Source: Burkholderiaceae bacterium (GTDB lineage Bacteria > Pseudomonadota > Gammaproteobacteria > Burkholderiales > Burkholderiaceae_F). Taken from it: a stretch of 8,087 nucleotides of DNA. This document shows, piece by piece, positions 1 through 6,201 of the stretch. The position numbers and the translations under genes are program-made. Under the pieces are notes generated by a model. It was given only the letters and a program-made list of their open reading frames with translations. It was not told the origin of the DNA and made no database searches. The stretch spans positions 1-8,087 of the forward strand of contig JACCYC010000141.1 in the NCBI GenBank assembly GCA_013696665.1, written 5' to 3'. The number at the start of each line of letters is the position of its first letter. The stretch's first letter is position 1.

Positions 1-622
1 TCAGGTGGTGCTGGGTAGGCAAACGGCCGGCCGTGTCAGCAATCAATACGTCGACGCCGCGTGCCTTGGCCGCTGAGACTGCATCGAACACCACCGCTGC
101 TGGGTCGCCACCGCTCTGTGCAATCACGGCAACGCCGTTGCGCTCGCCCCAAACGGCGAGTTGCTCGCGCGCCGCGGCGCGAAACGTATCGCCGGCTGCA
201 AGCAGCACCGACTTGCGCTCATCCGAGAGCCATTTTGCGAGCTTTCCAATCGAGGTCGTTTTACCGGCACCGTTGATACCCGCGACCATCAGCACCAACG
301 GCTGCGCCCTGGAAAAATCGATACGACCCTCGGCCGCCTTCAGCAACATCGCGAGCTCGTCACGAAGAGCGCTGCGCACTTCCTCTTGCGTCAGCAGTCC
401 GTCGAGTTTGATGCGCGCTTTCAGCGCTTCGATCAGATGACTGGCGGTAGCAACGCCAACGTCGGCCGTAATCAGCGCGAATTCGAGCTCTTCAAGAAAG
501 GCATCATCGACGACACCGCCCGAGAAGAGACCAACGATGTTGACGCGCGTCTTGGCAAGGCCCGTTTTCAGGCGCGACAGCCAGCCGCTTTTCGAACCTG
601 CAGTAGAAGCGGGACTTATCAT
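1..622 (-). CDS. ftsY: Signal recognition particle receptor FtsY (partial, C-terminus off the window)
   Basis: FtsY is the SRP receptor GTPase. It docks SRP-ribosome complexes at the inner membrane for co-translational insertion of membrane proteins. Translating the minus strand gives 207 codons before the window edge cuts the gene, so the end of the G domain is missing. Visible parts are: a short amphipathic, basic segment at residues 11-26 (SGWLSRLKTGLAKTR), typical of the membrane-targeting helix; an N-domain helical bundle at about 27-105; the P-loop GINGAGKTT at 115-123; DTFRAAA at 145-151; and DTAGR at 196-200. The long acidic A domain of E. coli FtsY is absent, as in many shorter FtsY proteins. 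The start is ATG at 622. An in-frame GTG at 637 is the alternative, and neither has a strong Shine-Dalgarno. It is divergent from rsmD. Identity is certain; only the exact start is open. Confidence 0.96.
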   Translation of the reverse strand, partial: MISPASTAGSKSGWLSRLKTGLAKTRVNIVGLFSGGVVDDAFLEELEFALITADVGVATASHLIEALKARIKLDGLLTQEEVRSALRDELAMLLKAAEGRIDFSRAQPLVLMVAGINGAGKTTSIGKLAKWLSDERKSVLLAAGDTFRAAAREQLAVWGERNGVAVIAQSGGDPAAVVFDAVSAAKARGVDVLIADTAGRLPTQHHL

Positions 623-763
623 CGAGTAATGGCTCACACCCGATCGAAACGCGAGGCAGCGCTGCAAAGGGACGACGACAGCGCAGTGCGCGGAGAGGTT
701 GATCAACTGTCGGCGGTCAGTGTAACAAAGCGTCGCGGCACTTCGACTCTGAAAGCGAAGACC
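623..763. promoter_or_regulatory. Putative divergent promoter region between ftsY and rsmD
   Basis: This is the space between the ftsY ATG (622) and the rsmD start favoured here (GTG 764). On the plus strand, TTGATC (699-704) and TGTAAC (721-726) are spaced 16 nt apart. Each matches the sigma-70 consensus at four of six positions, and they would give a leader of about 30 nt before 764. On the minus strand, TACACT (719-724) is a possible -10 for ftsY, but no convincing -35 sits upstream. The two -10 candidates overlap, so the promoters could compete. TTGATCAA (699-706) is a perfect 8-bp palindrome. If rsmD instead starts at ATG 629, this stretch encodes a basic N-terminal extension. All of this is inference from weak matches. 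Confidence 0.25.
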
Positions 764-1369
764 GTGCAGCACAGCCGCTCTGGGCAACGAGACTTTAGCC
801 GCGCGGCGCATCACGTTCGCATAATTGGCGGTCGCTGGAAACGGACCTCGCTGTCCGTGCTGGCAGTGGGGGGACTTCGGCCAACGCCCGACCGGGTGCG
901 CGAAACACTGTTCAACTGGATCGAGCATCTGTTGCCTAACCTTGATGCGGCGAGGGGGCTCGATCTTTTTGCAGGCACCGGTGCGCTGGGCCTAGAGTTG
1001 GCCTCCCGCGGCGCGCAACGTGTTACGTTGGTGGAAAGCAACCGGCAATTATTAGAGCTATTGACGCAGACGAAGCGCAGGCTTGCGTCCGACCAGGTTG
1101 ACATCATCGCGGGTGACGCGCTGTCAGTGGCGGCTCGCTGGCTCGCTGCGTCGTTCGAGGTGATTTTTGTTGACCCGCCGTTTGACTCGAACCTGCTCGC
1201 GCCTGCGGTAGCGGTCGCAGCGCGGCTCGTTTCGCCCGGTGGCGTGGTCTATGTCGAAAGCGGTGCCCCTGTCGACGATGTTCTTATTGCAGCCGCGGGA
1301 CTGCAGGCCGTGCGCGCCAGCCGCGCGGGTCGCGCATTTTTCTGTTTATTGCGCCCTGTAACAGCCTAA
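764..1369 (+). CDS. rsmD: 16S rRNA (guanine(966)-N(2))-methyltransferase RsmD
   Basis: RsmD uses S-adenosylmethionine to methylate N2 of G966 in 16S rRNA during 30S assembly. The sequence has the family signature HVRIIGGRWKRTSL near the N-terminus, then LRPTPDRVRETLFNWI, the SAM-binding motif I DLFAGTGALGLELASRGA, and the catalytic DPPF motif of N-methyltransferases. The C-terminus closes with FFCLLRPVTA and TAA. GTG 764 gives 201 residues, close to the usual size of about 200, with a short basic lead-in, and leaves room for a promoter. The same frame is open upstream to ATG 629, which would give 246 residues and leave only 6 bp between the ftsY and rsmD start codons. Neither start has a good Shine-Dalgarno, so the start is uncertain while the identity is not. 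The coaD start follows 36 bp later, and the two are probably one transcript. Confidence 0.92.
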   Translation: MQHSRSGQRDFSRAAHHVRIIGGRWKRTSLSVLAVGGLRPTPDRVRETLFNWIEHLLPNLDAARGLDLFAGTGALGLELASRGAQRVTLVESNRQLLELLTQTKRRLASDQVDIIAGDALSVAARWLAASFEVIFVDPPFDSNLLAPAVAVAARLVSPGGVVYVESGAPVDDVLIAAAGLQAVRASRAGRAFFCLLRPVTA

Positions 1370-1394
1370 ATAATCGCCGGCCGACTGCGCCGAC

Positions 1395-1399
1395 GGGAG
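1395..1399 (+). promoter_or_regulatory. Shine-Dalgarno of coaD
   Basis: GGGAG lies 6 nt before the coaD ATG at 1406. It is one of the two clear ribosome binding sites in the window and supports that start. It sits in the short rsmD-coaD gap, where no terminator hairpin with a T-tract is visible. Confidence 0.6.
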
Positions 1400-1405
1400 A
1401 CGACG

Positions 1406-1912
1406 ATGGTGATTGCGGTGTATCCGGGAACATTCGATCCATTGACGCGTGGCCATGAGGACCTTGTGCGGCGCGCCGCTGGACTGTTCACCAAGCTCGT
1501 CGTGGGCGTGGCCGACAGTCGCGCGAAGAAACCGTTTTTTGACTTGAATGAGCGCATAGCGATTGCCCGTGAAGTCTTGTCGCACTATCCAAACGTCGAG
1601 GTGGCAGGTTTCAAAGGGCTGCTGAAAGATTTCGTACGCGAACAAAACGCGCGTGTCGTGGTGCGCGGACTGCGAGCGGTTTCGGATTTCGAGTACGAAT
1701 TCCAGATGGCGGGCATGAATCGTTACTTGCTGCCCGATGTCGAAACGATGTTTCTAACACCGTCGGATCAGTATCAATTCATTTCGGGGAGCATCGTGCG
1801 AGAGATCGCGCTGATGGGCGGCGATGTCAGCAAGTTCGTATTTCCCTCCGTCGAGCGGTGGCTGAAGGCAAAAATGGCGCAGATGGGTGCAACCGACGCT
1901 GATGCCGCCTAG
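1406..1912 (+). CDS. coaD: Phosphopantetheine adenylyltransferase (PPAT)
   Basis: CoaD catalyses the penultimate step of coenzyme A synthesis, ATP + 4'-phosphopantetheine to dephospho-CoA + PPi, in the cytoplasm. It is a nucleotidyltransferase of the HIGH superfamily. The 168 residues match the family length. Key elements are YPGTFDPLTRGH at 6-17, holding the T/HxGH motif (T14-x-G-H17), the substrate lysine region AKKPFF around K42, VVRGLR at 86-90 with R88, and the second nucleotide motif ISGSIVRE at 126-133, which corresponds to ISSTxVRE. A Shine-Dalgarno GGGAG precedes the ATG. It lies 36 bp after rsmD, the usual arrangement in betaproteobacteria. The small ferredoxin gene that often follows coaD there is absent, and a DUF418 gene overlapping the coaD stop takes its place. 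Confidence 0.97.
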   Translation: MVIAVYPGTFDPLTRGHEDLVRRAAGLFTKLVVGVADSRAKKPFFDLNERIAIAREVLSHYPNVEVAGFKGLLKDFVREQNARVVVRGLRAVSDFEYEFQMAGMNRYLLPDVETMFLTPSDQYQFISGSIVREIALMGGDVSKFVFPSVERWLKAKMAQMGATDADAA

Positions 1913-3092
1913 CGCACCGGGCGTGCGCGACGATCGCATTGATGCGTTGCGCGGTTTTGCGTTGCTCGGGATTCTGCTCGTCAACATTCAATCGTTTCTC
2001 TACGGTGCTACGAATCCAATCGGCTACTTAACGCCTGCAGCCAGCGCGGCTGATCGTGCGGCATTTTTTGCCACCGCCGCCTTCATCAATGTCAAGTTCA
2101 TGCCGCTGTTTGCGATGCTGTTCGGTGTCGGGTTTTCGCTGCTATACGCGAAGTTGCTGACGCTGACTTCCACACCCAAGAAGGTCTATCGACGACGCAT
2201 GGCTTTCCTGTTCGTCTTTGGCTTGGTGCACGGGATTTTTTTCTATTTTGGCGACATCACCCAGATGTACGCCGTTGCCGGCTTGGTGCTGCTGATATAC
2301 GTCGAACGCAATGCTGCCGGCGTTGCGCGGGCTGCGCGAAATTGGTGGCTCGGTACGGGACTATTCACCGTACTCGTGTATTTGCTGGCTGGGCCTGCGG
2401 CGACGTTGACGTCTGCAGACCTTGAAGAAATGCAGCGCAACTTCGCGATATTCAGCGGCGCGCGTTATCTAGATCAGTTGCGCACCCGCGCGGGCGAGTT
2501 TGGCGAGCTTATCGCAGGAAATTTCTTCGGATTGCCTTTGACTGTGGCACTGATGCTGACCGGCATGCTGGCGCATCGCGCTGGCTGGCTTACAGACCGC
2601 AACGCCCGCGTATGGCGCAGCGCGCGTGTCATCGGGCTCCTGGTCGGGTTGCCTGCGGCCATTGTCTACGGCTGGCAAATGCTGTTTAACGCAGAATCGT
2701 ACGGTCTTGCAATGACACCGCACGCTTCGACGCTGCCGATGATGTTCAGTGTCGCACTGGCTTTGTTCTACGCATCGGCGTTCATGCAGTGGGCACCACG
2801 TTCTTGGGTAACCGCACTGGCTCCCGCCGGCCGCATGCCGCTATCAAACTATCTGTTGCAATCGATTGCAATGGGGGCGCTGCTATCCGGGTGGGGGCTG
2901 GCACTCGGGCCGCAGCTGAGTTACTGGCAAACGTCGGCTGTTGCGTTGATGGTCTTTGTCGTGCAGGTGCTGATAAGTCGTTTGTGGCTCGGTGCATTGC
3001 AAATGAAGCAGGGGCCGCTCGAAGCGTTATGGCGCGCGTGGACCTATCATGGGCTGCAGGAGGGCAGCACGGAGTCTAGAACCGCAGGCTGA
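1902..3092 (+). CDS. DUF418 / YeiB-type multipass membrane protein
   Basis: The protein has 396 residues and about nine to ten hydrophobic segments, so it is an integral inner-membrane protein. It opens with RIDALRGFALLGILLVNIQSF, the hallmark of the DUF418/YeiB group. It also has GLVHGIFFYFGDITQMYAVAGLVLL in the middle, and ends with the DUF418 signature: PAGRMPLSNYLLQS, then GPLEALWRAWTYHGLQ. The molecular function is not established. Relatives are loosely linked to acyltransferase-like membrane proteins and to transport, and I do not assign an activity. ATG 1902 overlaps the end of coaD by 11 nt, and in-frame GTG 1887 would overlap it by 26 nt. Either suggests translational coupling in an rsmD-coaD-DUF418 operon. 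No clear Shine-Dalgarno is seen. The 3' end runs 17 bp into the convergent MOSC gene, and no terminator is visible. Confidence 0.9.
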   Translation: MPPSAPGVRDDRIDALRGFALLGILLVNIQSFLYGATNPIGYLTPAASAADRAAFFATAAFINVKFMPLFAMLFGVGFSLLYAKLLTLTSTPKKVYRRRMAFLFVFGLVHGIFFYFGDITQMYAVAGLVLLIYVERNAAGVARAARNWWLGTGLFTVLVYLLAGPAATLTSADLEEMQRNFAIFSGARYLDQLRTRAGEFGELIAGNFFGLPLTVALMLTGMLAHRAGWLTDRNARVWRSARVIGLLVGLPAAIVYGWQMLFNAESYGLAMTPHASTLPMMFSVALALFYASAFMQWAPRSWVTALAPAGRMPLSNYLLQSIAMGALLSGWGLALGPQLSYWQTSAVALMVFVVQVLISRLWLGALQMKQGPLEALWRAWTYHGLQEGSTESRTAG

Positions 3093-3912
3093 GCTTCACT
3101 GCATCGTGCGCGGACACGCAGCTGCCTGCGCCGGTCGCAATGATGGAGTTAACGCCAAATATGACGCCGCCCAATTCCGGCCGGTTGCGATATTCAGCCA
3201 GCGTAATACCTGGCTCTGCACCCGCGATGCCTGTCATCGGATCCACGTTAGGTACGGCGCAACGGATGCATGGTTTCACAACCCGCACTTGCGCCTCACC
3301 GATCGTTAGATGGTCGATATAGTCTTCTTCAAACGCGGTGACTCCATCGAGCACGATGTTTGGGCGAAAGCGATCGAGCGTGACCGCTGATTTGCCCTTG
3401 GCGAGAAGCCTCGAGTTCAAGTCGGCGAGCGAAGCAACGGAACAGATCAAGAGTGCGAATGCATCCGCAAATTTGTACGGTGCGGCAGCACCTGTGTATT
3501 TTTGATTGGAAAGCCGCCGTGTTTCCGGATCAAAGCGCAGCAGCCGGCAGCGCAAACCAAGAAACTGCGAGAACCATGCGTCGGCAATCGCGCCCTGCAT
3601 GACAGCGGCCACCTGATCGTTCCATATGCGCGCACTGACTACTTCGCCTTCGGTTTCGAACGGAACATCGAGCTGCAGCATGCCTGGCGCTCGGATGCGA
3701 AGCGAGTCTGCAGTCAGCCGTGTTTCGATTAGTGCCATCGTGGGAACCTCGCGCTGACTCAAGAATTCGTCGTCGTCGTCGACGACGACCCATTCGCGAT
3801 CGCCAATTCCTCTGACCTCAAGGCCCGTTTCCGCAAGTGTCGCGCGCGCTACCTCAAAGCCTCGGCACCCCTTGACTGGATACAAACGTAGCGAATCGAT
3901 AATGGCTTGCAC
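3076..3912 (-). CDS. MOSC domain-containing protein (YcbX/mARC-like, without ferredoxin domain)
   Basis: The 278-residue protein has an N-terminal MOSC beta-barrel domain starting with LRLYPVKGCRGFE (8-20). The C-terminal MOSC domain carries DRFRPNIVLDG (180-190) and VVKPCIRCAVPNVDP (211-225). The cysteine of this PCxRC motif is the expected ligand of the molybdenum cofactor in YcbX and mARC enzymes, which reduce N-hydroxylated compounds. E. coli YcbX has an additional C-terminal 2Fe-2S ferredoxin domain. Here the protein stops after the MOSC domain, so it would need a separate electron donor, and none is encoded nearby. The start is GTG 3912, 7 nt after the ychF stop, without a clear Shine-Dalgarno. 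It is probably co-transcribed with ychF. The substrate is unknown, and the YcbX/mARC reaction is inferred by family. Confidence 0.88.
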   Translation of the reverse strand: MQAIIDSLRLYPVKGCRGFEVARATLAETGLEVRGIGDREWVVVDDDDEFLSQREVPTMALIETRLTADSLRIRAPGMLQLDVPFETEGEVVSARIWNDQVAAVMQGAIADAWFSQFLGLRCRLLRFDPETRRLSNQKYTGAAAPYKFADAFALLICSVASLADLNSRLLAKGKSAVTLDRFRPNIVLDGVTAFEEDYIDHLTIGEAQVRVVKPCIRCAVPNVDPMTGIAGAEPGITLAEYRNRPELGGVIFGVNSIIATGAGSCVSAHDAVKLSLRF

Positions 3913-3919
3913 GTGCGAA

Positions 3920-5023
3920 TCACACGTTAAAACGAAAGTGCATCACGTCGCCGTCGCGCACGACATAGTCCTTGCCTTCAAGCCTCATCTTGCCGCCGTC
4001 TTTCGCGCCCGCTTCTCCCTTGAACTTGACATAGTCGTCGAAAGCAATCGTCTCGGCTCGGATGAACCCTTTTTCAAAATCCGTGTGAATGACGCCAGCG
4101 GCCTGCGGCGCCGTCGAACCTTCGACCACCGTCCAGGCACGCACCTCTTTAGGCCCCGCTGTGAAATATGTCAGCAACCCCAGCAACGTGTAGCCGGCGC
4201 GAATCACGCGGTTTAATCCGGGCTCCTGCATTCCCATGTCAGCCAGAAAAATTGCAATGTCTTCATCGGAAAGATCGGCGATCTCCGATTCAATTTTTGC
4301 GCAGGCGGCCACCACCGGTGCATTTTCTTTAGCGGCATGTGCGCGCACCTGGTCGAGCAATGGATTATTCTCAAAACCATGTTCTTCGACGTTGGCTACA
4401 TACATCGTCGGTTTCGCGGTCAATAGAAACAGGGGACGAATGATCGCGCGCTCCTCCGGATAGAGATCGACGCTGCGCACCGGCCGCGCCTGATTCAGCG
4501 CCGGCAGTATTTTTTCAAGCACGTCCACCAGTCGCTTTGCCTCTTTCGCTTCCAGGCCCTGGCCGGATTTGGCAACCTTGCTGTTTTTGGCAAGCTGTTT
4601 ATCCACAGTCGCCATGTCGGCAAGCGCGAGCTCGGTGTTGATAACTTCAATGTCGGAAATCGGCTCGACCTTGCCGGACACATGCACGACGTTCGGATCG
4701 ACGAAACACCGAACAATATGAGCAATGGCATCGCACTCGCGAATATTGGCTAGAAACTGATTGCCCAATCCTTCGCCCTTGCTTGCGCCGGCGACAAGGC
4801 CGGCGATGTCGACGAACTCAACCGCCGCCGGAATCAGCTTGTCCGGCTTTGCGATGGATGCGAGCGCGCGCAGCCGCGGATCAGGCACCTCGACAATGCC
4901 GACGTTCGGCTCAATCGTGCAAAACGGATAATTTTCGGCGGCGATGCCGGCCTTGGTGAGCGCGTTAAATAGCGTCGACTTGCCCACGTTCGGGAGTCCG
5001 ACGATGCCGCATTTGACTGCCAT
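3920..5023 (-). CDS. ychF: Redox-regulated ribosome-binding ATPase YchF (Obg-family, OLA1-type)
   Basis: YchF is a universally conserved P-loop NTPase of the Obg family that binds ribosomes and prefers ATP to GTP. The 367 residues fit the family. G1 is GLPNVGKST (9-17) and G3 is DIAGL (72-76). The position of the guanine-specificity motif holds NVEE (211-214) rather than NKxD, as expected for the ATP-specific YchF/OLA1 branch. A helical hairpin lies at about 128-180 and a TGS domain at about 280-365, with FTAGPKEVRAWTVVEGSTAPQAAGVIHTDFEKGFIRAE. The ATG at 5023 has a weak GAAG upstream. A good -10 element lies about 28 nt before the start, so ychF may lead its own transcript followed by the MOSC gene. 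It is divergent from the GNAT gene. In many betaproteobacteria ychF lies near pth, and here the GNAT gene separates them. Confidence 0.97.
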   Translation of the reverse strand: MAVKCGIVGLPNVGKSTLFNALTKAGIAAENYPFCTIEPNVGIVEVPDPRLRALASIAKPDKLIPAAVEFVDIAGLVAGASKGEGLGNQFLANIRECDAIAHIVRCFVDPNVVHVSGKVEPISDIEVINTELALADMATVDKQLAKNSKVAKSGQGLEAKEAKRLVDVLEKILPALNQARPVRSVDLYPEERAIIRPLFLLTAKPTMYVANVEEHGFENNPLLDQVRAHAAKENAPVVAACAKIESEIADLSDEDIAIFLADMGMQEPGLNRVIRAGYTLLGLLTYFTAGPKEVRAWTVVEGSTAPQAAGVIHTDFEKGFIRAETIAFDDYVKFKGEAGAKDGGKMRLEGKDYVVRDGDVMHFRFNV

Positions 5024-5050
5024 TAGTGACTTCTACGATGTAAAAGTGCG

Positions 5051-5059
5051 ATTATCGCA
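5051..5059 (-). promoter_or_regulatory. Putative extended -10 promoter of ychF
   Basis: Reading the minus strand, TGC-GATAAT matches the sigma-70 -10 at five of six bases and has an upstream TG. This is typical of extended -10 promoters that can work without a good -35, and none is seen 16-18 nt upstream. The expected transcript start would leave a leader of about 20 nt before the ychF ATG. The element lies within a small palindrome, GCGATAATCGC (5049-5059), in the 42-bp gap between the divergent ychF and GNAT genes. Confidence 0.4.
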
Positions 5060-5065
5060 AGCCTG

Positions 5066-5513
5066 ATGACCGTCTCTCTAAAACAAGTCACGCGCGAGAC
5101 CGTACGCGGGGTTTGCAGGCTCGACGCGGGCGACGGCGCCACGCAGGTTGCGCCCAACGCAGTGTCGATGGCCGAGGCTTCGTTTTACGACGAGGCGTGG
5201 TTTCGCGATCTACGAAGACGACACGTTGGTCGGTTTCGTAATGCTGTACGACCCAACGCTCACCGCCCAGCCGCAGGAACCTGAATTTTTTCTTTGGCGG
5301 CTGATGATTGACAAGACACACCAGCGCAAGGGAATTGGACACGCAGCGGTTCAGTTGCTGATCAAGCATGTGCGTACTCGCCCGGGTGCGAAAAAGCTGA
5401 TGGTTTCGCACGCGCGGGCGGCTGAGGCGTTGCGGCGTTTTTACGCGTCGCTGGGGTTTAGTTACACCGGCGCGGAAGAAGACGGCGAAAAAGTGATGGT
5501 TCTTACACTTTGA
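5066..5513 (+). pseudogene. GNAT family N-acetyltransferase, frameshifted (SpeG/diamine acetyltransferase-like)
   Basis: Two overlapping frames together make one acetyltransferase. Frame one starts at ATG 5066 and reads MTVSLKQVTRETVRGVCRLD then VAPNAVSMAEASFYDEAWFR, up to 5206. It then runs out of homology and stops at 5284. Frame two, from about 5205, reads AIYEDDTLVGFVMLYDP, FFLWRLMIDKTHQRKGIGHAAVQLLIKHVRT (acetyl-CoA-binding QRKGIG) and FYASLGF, and ends in TGA at 5511-5513. The join should read AWFRAIYEDD, as expected for this family. Restoring a GC dinucleotide in TTTCGCGATC (5201-5210) would give a normal protein of about 149 residues. GNAT enzymes of this type transfer acetyl groups to small amines such as polyamines, but the substrate here is not known. 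The break may be a true pseudogene or a sequencing or assembly indel. The gene ends 19 bp from the convergent pth stop. Confidence 0.85.
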
Positions 5514-5532
5514 AGCTCCGTCTCCTTGCAAC

Positions 5533-6135
5533 TCATCGGGTATGCAGCCGCAGCATCGCCGCGTCAAAGTCACCCTGTATCAGCAAGTCGACCGCTTTTT
5601 CGGCCCGCTCTATCGCCTCGTCGATCGCGGCTTGTTCCTCTTTGCGAGGGGGATGCAGTACGAAATCCGCGACATCCTGTTCGACTTGCAACACACGCGG
5701 ATGGCCGATGCCAATACGCAAGCGCCAGAATTCTGGCGTCGAAAGTCTCGCTTGCGTGTCTTTGAGTCCGTTGTGACCGGCGGTTCCACCGCCGAGCTTC
5801 AGCTTGACGATGCCGGGTAATAGATCGAGCTCGTCATGCGCAACGACGATCTGAGACGGCAAAATCTTGTAATACAGGGCAAACGCAACGACTGCTTGCC
5901 CGGACCGATTGACGAACGTGTTCGGCTTCAACAGCCATAGCTCTTCGCCGCCGACCCGGGCGCGCGCAACGTCGCCATGAAATTTACGTTCGTTGGAGAA
6001 GCGAGCCCCTGAGTGCCGCGCGATTGCATCCGCGTACCAGAAACCTGCGTTGTGCCGCGTCGATTCGTACTCGGCACCGGTGTTGCCCAAACCGACGATC
6101 AAGCGAATGCGGTGATTGTTATCGATATCTTGCAT
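5533..6135 (-). CDS. pth: Peptidyl-tRNA hydrolase
   Basis: Pth cleaves peptidyl-tRNAs that drop off the ribosome, recycling tRNA. The 200 residues match the bacterial family. Functional residues by alignment with E. coli Pth are N18 (GLGNTG), the catalytic H28 in STRHNAGFW, N76 in TFVNRSGQAV, D101 in HDELDL, and N122 in GHNGLKD. Substitutions around the active site are unusual: GLGNTG instead of GLGNPG, FVN instead of FMN, and GGGTAGHNG instead of GGGxGGHNG. The ATG at 6135 adds about eight residues compared with typical proteins beginning MIKLIVGLG. It has no usable Shine-Dalgarno and lies 4 nt after the T-tract of the rplY terminator. The catalytic residues are intact and the enzyme is expected to be active. 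It is convergent with the GNAT gene, with no terminator seen in the 19-bp gap. Confidence 0.96.
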   Translation of the reverse strand: MQDIDNNHRIRLIVGLGNTGAEYESTRHNAGFWYADAIARHSGARFSNERKFHGDVARARVGGEELWLLKPNTFVNRSGQAVVAFALYYKILPSQIVVAHDELDLLPGIVKLKLGGGTAGHNGLKDTQARLSTPEFWRLRIGIGHPRVLQVEQDVADFVLHPPRKEEQAAIDEAIERAEKAVDLLIQGDFDAAMLRLHTR

Positions 6136-6139
6136 ACGT

Positions 6140-6174
6140 AAAAAGGGCCCACTGCCATCTTCGACAGCGGGCCC
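6140..6174 (-). terminator. Intrinsic terminator downstream of rplY
   Basis: On the minus strand, GGGCCCGCTG (6174-6165) pairs with CAGTGGGCCC (6154-6145). This makes a 10-bp stem with a single G-U pair and a 10-nt loop, followed directly by five T (6144-6140). It starts 27 nt after the rplY stop codon and ends 4 nt before the pth ATG. There is no T-run on the other side, so it acts only on minus-strand transcripts. It should end the prs-rplY transcript or act as a partial attenuator before pth. Confidence 0.85.
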
Positions 6175-6201
6175 GATTGTGCCGCAGGGATCTTGGTCTT
6201 C

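Noticed and set aside
161..628. The rsmD reading frame stays open far upstream, to 161, on the plus strand.
   Set aside because: This part lies antisense to well-conserved ftsY coding sequence and has no RsmD-like residues. It is a shadow of ftsY, not a long RsmD extension.
1370..1405. A possible terminator between rsmD and coaD, where short CCGGC/GCCG complementary pieces occur.
   Set aside because: The pieces form only a few base pairs and no T-tract follows. The short gap and the good coaD Shine-Dalgarno fit an operon better.
3772..3789. A perfect 18-bp palindrome built of GTC/GAC triplets.
   Set aside because: It encodes the VVVDDDD stretch inside the MOSC gene and comes from runs of Val and Asp codons. 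There is no sign of a binding site or a mobile element end.
5201..5212. Programmed ribosomal frameshifting as an explanation for the split GNAT gene.
   Set aside because: There is no slippery heptamer, no in-frame stop at the shift site, no internal Shine-Dalgarno stimulator, and no known family precedent. An indel is simpler.
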